A program made the position numbers and the translations under genes. DNA of 9,415 bases from Lautropia sp. GTDB taxonomy: Bacteria; Pseudomonadota; Gammaproteobacteria; Burkholderiales; Burkholderiaceae_E. The notes beneath the pieces are model-generated. The model saw nothing but the letters and a program-made list of their open reading frames with translations, was not told the DNA's origin and searched no databases. Within the stretch, counting starts at the first letter, position 1. Every line of letters starts with the position of its first letter. The stretch spans positions 1 to 9,415 of the forward strand of contig JACCRJ010000433.1 of assembly GCA_013813615.1 (NCBI GenBank), written 5' to 3'. Shown here in pieces: positions 7,164 to 9,415 of the stretch.

Positions 7164-7193
7164 TTGACGCCGATGGCGAGAGGGTAGTACATT
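7164..7193 (+). promoter_or_regulatory. Candidate sigma70 promoter of the tetR operon
   Basis: TTGACG (7164-7169, 5 of 6 to consensus) and TACATT (7188-7193, 4 of 6) are separated by 18 bases. The -10 lies inside the left arm of the perfect inverted repeat at 7187-7218, so a bound repressor would block RNA polymerase. The predicted transcription start is near 7200. That leaves only about 12 bases before the ATG at 7213 but about 55 before the ATG at 7255. Confidence 0.5.
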
Positions 7194-7218
7194 ACTGACT
7201 GCAAAGTCAGTAATGTAC
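7187..7218. promoter_or_regulatory. Perfect 14-bp inverted repeat, probable TetR operator
   Basis: GTACATTACTGACT (7187-7200) is followed by the 4-base spacer GCAA and its exact reverse complement AGTCAGTAATGTAC (7205-7218). No other repeat of this quality was noticed in the window. Placement over the candidate -10 and start site, directly before a TetR-family gene, is the classic geometry of an autorepressor operator. The right arm contains the ATG at 7213. A transcript through it could also fold into a 14-bp hairpin, but there is no T run, so it is not a terminator. Confidence 0.82.
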
Positions 7219-7254
7219 GCGGTCAGTTTCAGTATCAGGACCCGCCCCACCGTC

Positions 7255-7974
7255 ATGCCAGCCGATTCCTTGCCGTCTGATTCCGCCGCCATCCCACCCG
7301 CAGCCAAGCGCCGGCCCCGTGGGCCGCGCTGGGAACGTCGCAAGGACAGCCGCCCCAGTGAGCTGCTGGAGGCCGCTCTGGAAAGCTTCGTGGAGCGGGG
7401 CTTTGCCGCCGCCCGGCTCGACGACGTGGCGGCCAAGGCCGGCGTCTCCAAAGGAACACTGTATCTCTACTACGCGAACAAGGAAGAACTCTTCAAGGCG
7501 GTGGTACGGCGCTCGATTGCGCCGCTGATCGCCGAAACCCGGGAAATCATCGAGCAGTCCGATCGGGACAGCGAAGCGCTGCTGGCGCAGTTCCTGAACA
7601 TCTGGTGGACACGGTACGGCGGCACGCGGCTTTCCGGCATCACCAAGCTGGTTATCAGCGAAGCCGGTAATTTCCCGGAAATGGCGCGCTTCTATAATGG
7701 CGAAGTGGTCAAGGGCAATCACGATCTGATCACGATGATCCTGAAGCGGGGAGTTGCGCGGAACGAGTTCCGCGAGATCGACGTCGACGCGGTTGCCCAT
7801 CATGTGATGGCACCGCTGGTGCTGCGCTCGATCTGGGCGAATTCGATCGAACCGTGCTGCGGCAGTGCCGGCGAAATGGATTCGCAACACTTCCTTGCTC
7901 ATCATCTCGACATGCTGCTGAGGGCCTTGCGCGAGGTCCCTGCGGCCGGCACAGGCAGTGCGAGCGGACAGTAG
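7255..7974 (+). CDS. TetR/AcrR-family transcriptional repressor
   Basis: Regulator of 239 residues from the ATG at 7255. After a basic, proline-rich N-terminal tail (KRRPRGPRWERRKDSRP, 18-34) comes the TetR DNA-binding domain: helix 1 SELLEAALESFVERGF (35-50), then the helix-turn-helix LDDVAAKAGVSKGTLYLYYANKEELF (55-80). The C-terminal ligand/dimerisation part contains TKLVISEAGNFPEMARFY (130-147), similar to the AefR/AcrR-like C-terminal domains often found beside efflux genes. An in-frame ATG at 7213 lies within the operator repeat and lacks a Shine-Dalgarno; AGGA at 7237-7240 is 14 bases from ATG 7255, so start assignment is not firm. It probably represses its own promoter and, through read-through, the following methyltransferase, rhodanese and tolC genes. 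The inducing ligand is unknown. Confidence 0.92.
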   Translation: MPADSLPSDSAAIPPAAKRRPRGPRWERRKDSRPSELLEAALESFVERGFAAARLDDVAAKAGVSKGTLYLYYANKEELFKAVVRRSIAPLIAETREIIEQSDRDSEALLAQFLNIWWTRYGGTRLSGITKLVISEAGNFPEMARFYNGEVVKGNHDLITMILKRGVARNEFREIDVDAVAHHVMAPLVLRSIWANSIEPCCGSAGEMDSQHFLAHHLDMLLRALREVPAAGTGSASGQ

Positions 7975-7981
7975 GGCCGAT

Positions 7982-8644
7982 ATGGACATAGAGCAGGCAA
8001 GGTTCAACATGGTCGAACAGCAGATCCGCACGTGGGAAGTGCTGGATCCGGACATCCTCGAATCGCTTGCGCTGATCAAGCGTGAAGCGTTCGTTCCGCA
8101 AATGTATCGTGACCTCGCCTTCGCCGATGTCGAAATCCCGCTGGTCGTCGACGGCAAGCGCACCGGCCAATGCATGCTCACGCCGAAGATGGAAGCGCGG
8201 CTCCTGCAGTCGCTGGAGGTGCACCGGCACGAGTCGGCCCTGGAGATCGGCACGGGGTCGGGCTACGGCACCGCCCTGCTCGCCCAGCGCACCCGCAGGG
8301 TCCAATCGTGGGAGATCGATCCGGCGATTGCCAAATTTGCGGCCGACAACCTGCGCCGCACCGGCATCGGAGAGGTCCGCCTGAACATCGGCGACGGTTC
8401 GCGGATGAGCGGCGACGAACGGTTCGACGCGATCATCCTCTCCGGCTCGGTGGCACAGGTGCCCGAAGACCTGCTGGAGCGTCTCAACGAAGGCGGCAGG
8501 CTGTTCGCCATCGTCGGCGAGGCGCCGACGATGCATGGCCGCCTGTTGACCCGCATCGGCAACCGCTGCATATCCAAGGACCTCTTCGAGACGGTTGGTT
8601 CCCGCCTGCAGGGGTTTCCGTCCGGCTCGCGCTTCAAGTTCTGA
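7982..8644 (+). CDS. PIMT-family SAM-dependent methyltransferase (Pcm-like, divergent)
   Basis: Protein of 220 residues related to protein-L-isoaspartate O-methyltransferase, which uses S-adenosylmethionine to start repair of isoaspartyl residues. The SAM-binding motif ALEIGTGSGYGTALLA (86-101) closely follows the Pcm motif. SWEIDP (109-114) and IGDGS (136-140) form the later SAM-contact motifs, and FDAIILSG (148-155) is the post-motif strand. The N-terminus FNMVEQQIRTWEVLD and REAFVP (34-39) fit the family. The canonical substrate motif (Q-T-I-S-Q-P in E. coli Pcm) is replaced here by GQCMLTPKMEAR (62-73), so true PIMT activity is uncertain and I give no gene symbol. ATG 7982 is preferred: AGGG at 7973-7976, overlapping the tetR stop, sits 5 bases upstream. 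A GTG at 7958 would place the start inside tetR. It is 7 bp after tetR and 4 bp before the rhodanese gene. Confidence 0.85.
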   Translation: MDIEQARFNMVEQQIRTWEVLDPDILESLALIKREAFVPQMYRDLAFADVEIPLVVDGKRTGQCMLTPKMEARLLQSLEVHRHESALEIGTGSGYGTALLAQRTRRVQSWEIDPAIAKFAADNLRRTGIGEVRLNIGDGSRMSGDERFDAIILSGSVAQVPEDLLERLNEGGRLFAIVGEAPTMHGRLLTRIGNRCISKDLFETVGSRLQGFPSGSRFKF

Positions 8645-8648
8645 GCGC

Positions 8649-8972
8649 GTGAGGACCATTACCGCCACGGAACTTGCCCGCTGGCTCGCCGAAGCGCGCG
8701 AGGAGCCTCCCGTGGTGCTCGACGTGCGTGAAGCCTGGGAGGTGGAACTGGCAAGCCTGCCGGGTTCGGTCCAGGTGCCGATGGGCAGCATAGTCGCTTC
8801 GTTGGACCAGCTCGATCCCGATCGCAGCATTGTCTGCCTCTGCCATCACGGCGCGCGCAGCATGCAGGTCGCCATCTATCTGCAACGGCAGGGCTTTCGC
8901 GACGTGATCAACCTGACGGGCGGCATCCATGCCTGGTCGGAGCAAGTGGACCCTGCGATGCGGACGTACTGA
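8649..8972 (+). CDS. Single-domain rhodanese-like sulfurtransferase
   Basis: Small cytoplasmic protein of 107 residues forming one rhodanese domain (GlpE/PspE size). The CDC25-like strand VVLDVREAWE (22-31) and the active-site loop CHHGAR (65-70) are both present. Cys65 would be the persulfide-forming nucleophile and Arg70 the loop arginine. The terminal GGIHAWSEQVDP (91-102) is the usual C-terminal signature. The family moves sulfane sulfur to acceptors such as cyanide, thioredoxin or biosynthetic enzymes; the physiological acceptor here is unknown. The GTG start lies 4 bp after the methyltransferase stop; the earlier in-frame codons (from 8595) would overlap that gene deeply. No strong Shine-Dalgarno is visible, so translation is probably coupled to the upstream gene. 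Confidence 0.9.
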   Translation: MRTITATELARWLAEAREEPPVVLDVREAWEVELASLPGSVQVPMGSIVASLDQLDPDRSIVCLCHHGARSMQVAIYLQRQGFRDVINLTGGIHAWSEQVDPAMRTY

Positions 8973-8986
8973 CAACAACAATGACC

Positions 8987-8990
8987 GGAG
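8987..8990 (+). promoter_or_regulatory. Ribosome binding site for tolC
   Basis: GGAG stands 7 bases before the ATG at 8998, an ideal spacing. It fixes the tolC start and excludes the ATG at 8981, which is followed after six codons by a TGA overlapping ATG 8998. Confidence 0.7.
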
Positions 8991-8997
8991 CTTCCCG

Positions 8998-9415
8998 ATG
9001 ACAGCCGATCCTGCGGCCTGCGCTGCGGTGCGTCTATCGGATGCGCCCGCGTCGCCTCGCATTCCGCGCGGGTTCCTGCAGCGGCACGCCGTCGCTTGCA
9101 CCGCGGTTGCCGCTTGCCTCGTCCTGCTCGCACCCGGCCGGGCGATGGCACTGGACCTGCTGCAGGCATTCGAGGCTGCACAGCGCCATGACGCCCAGCT
9201 GAACAGCACGCGCCTGCAACTCGCAGCGGTACGGGAACGGTTGCCCCAGGCGCGGGCTGGCCTGAGGCCGTCCATCGGCGCGGCAGCCGCTGCCAATGCC
9301 GGGCGATACGACGCCGACGTCGGCCCGGCCCGCAGCTTCGACAACGTCAACGGCGGCATCAACCTCAGCTTTCCGCTCTATCGTCCGGCGAATACGGCCG
9401 TGCTCGACCAGACGG
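8998..9415 (+). CDS. tolC: TolC-family outer-membrane channel protein, 5' part (runs off the window)
   Basis: 139 codons are visible before the window ends, with no stop. The product begins with an unusually long n-region (about 30 residues), then a hydrophobic core AVACTAVAACLVLLAP (31-46) and a likely signal-peptidase site GRAMA|LDL after residue 51. The mature N-terminus LDLLQAFEAAQRHDAQLNST (52-71) and VRERLPQARAGLRPSI (78-93) match the first helical repeat of TolC-type type I secretion/efflux outer-membrane factors, and GGINLSFPLYRP (119-130) begins the first beta-barrel segment. TolC trimers span the outer membrane and periplasm and dock with RND, MFS or ABC inner-membrane pumps. It follows the rhodanese gene by 25 bp, and GGAG lies 7 bases before the ATG. 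Last gene visible in the tetR-led cluster. Confidence 0.92.
   Translation, partial: MTADPAACAAVRLSDAPASPRIPRGFLQRHAVACTAVAACLVLLAPGRAMALDLLQAFEAAQRHDAQLNSTRLQLAAVRERLPQARAGLRPSIGAAAAANAGRYDADVGPARSFDNVNGGINLSFPLYRPANTAVLDQT

Noticed and set aside
7187..7218. The 14-bp inverted repeat as a terminator for the channel gene
   Set aside because: The stem is AT-mixed and not followed by T residues (ACGCGGTCAG), and its position over a promoter before a TetR gene fits an operator far better.
7958..7981. GTG 7958 as the start of the methyltransferase
   Set aside because: It would overlap the tetR end and add residues not fitting the family N-terminus; ATG 7982 has AGGG 5 bases upstream.
8981..9001. 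Six-codon frame MTGASR ending in TGA over the tolC ATG (ATGA)
   Set aside because: No Shine-Dalgarno of its own, and it contains the tolC ribosome binding site. A coupling leader peptide is conceivable, but chance is more likely.

Overview
The window is GC-rich, densely packed chromosomal DNA. Gene content and protein style (a DUF6394-type membrane protein beside a two-RCK potassium channel, and a methyltransferase/rhodanese/tolC cluster) suggest a betaproteobacterium, most likely Rhodocyclales and possibly Accumulibacter-like. That placement is an inference from remembered protein style, not a search. I see no rRNA, tRNA, CRISPR array or complete mobile element.

Layout. (1) Bases 1-185: a non-coding leader with slightly lower GC. 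(2) 186-3019, plus strand: an extended-SDR nucleotide-sugar epimerase/dehydratase, then a half-size MsbA-type ABC exporter whose reading frame runs back across the epimerase stop without an ATG, GTG or TTG. (3) 3055-4779, minus strand: thiD followed 21 bp later by uppP (bacA), convergent with the exporter. (4) 4780-4968: a divergent control region. (5) 4969-7117, plus strand: a small four-helix DUF6394-like protein and a potassium channel with two RCK (TrkA-N type) domains in one chain, both starting with GTG, apparently one operon. (6) 7118-7254: a regulatory region with a perfect 14-bp inverted repeat (7187-7218) lying over a candidate promoter. (7) 7255-9415, plus strand: tetR, a divergent PIMT-family methyltransferase, a single-domain rhodanese and the 5' part of tolC (cut by the window edge). 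Gaps are 7, 4 and 25 bp, so this looks like one operon led by its own repressor.

How the parts fit. The epimerase/exporter pair and uppP concern cell-envelope chemistry (sugar modification, export of an amphipathic substrate, undecaprenyl-phosphate recycling). The thiD gene supplies the HMP-PP half of thiamin diphosphate. The DUF6394/channel pair is probably a ligand-gated K+ channel with a small membrane partner. The last cluster places the outer-membrane channel TolC under a promoter that the TetR operator would occlude, suggesting drug- or metabolite-responsive TolC expression.

The best candidates for something under-described are the DUF6394/channel pair, the tetR-operator/methyltransferase/rhodanese/tolC operon with its non-canonical PIMT, and the missing conventional start of the ABC exporter.
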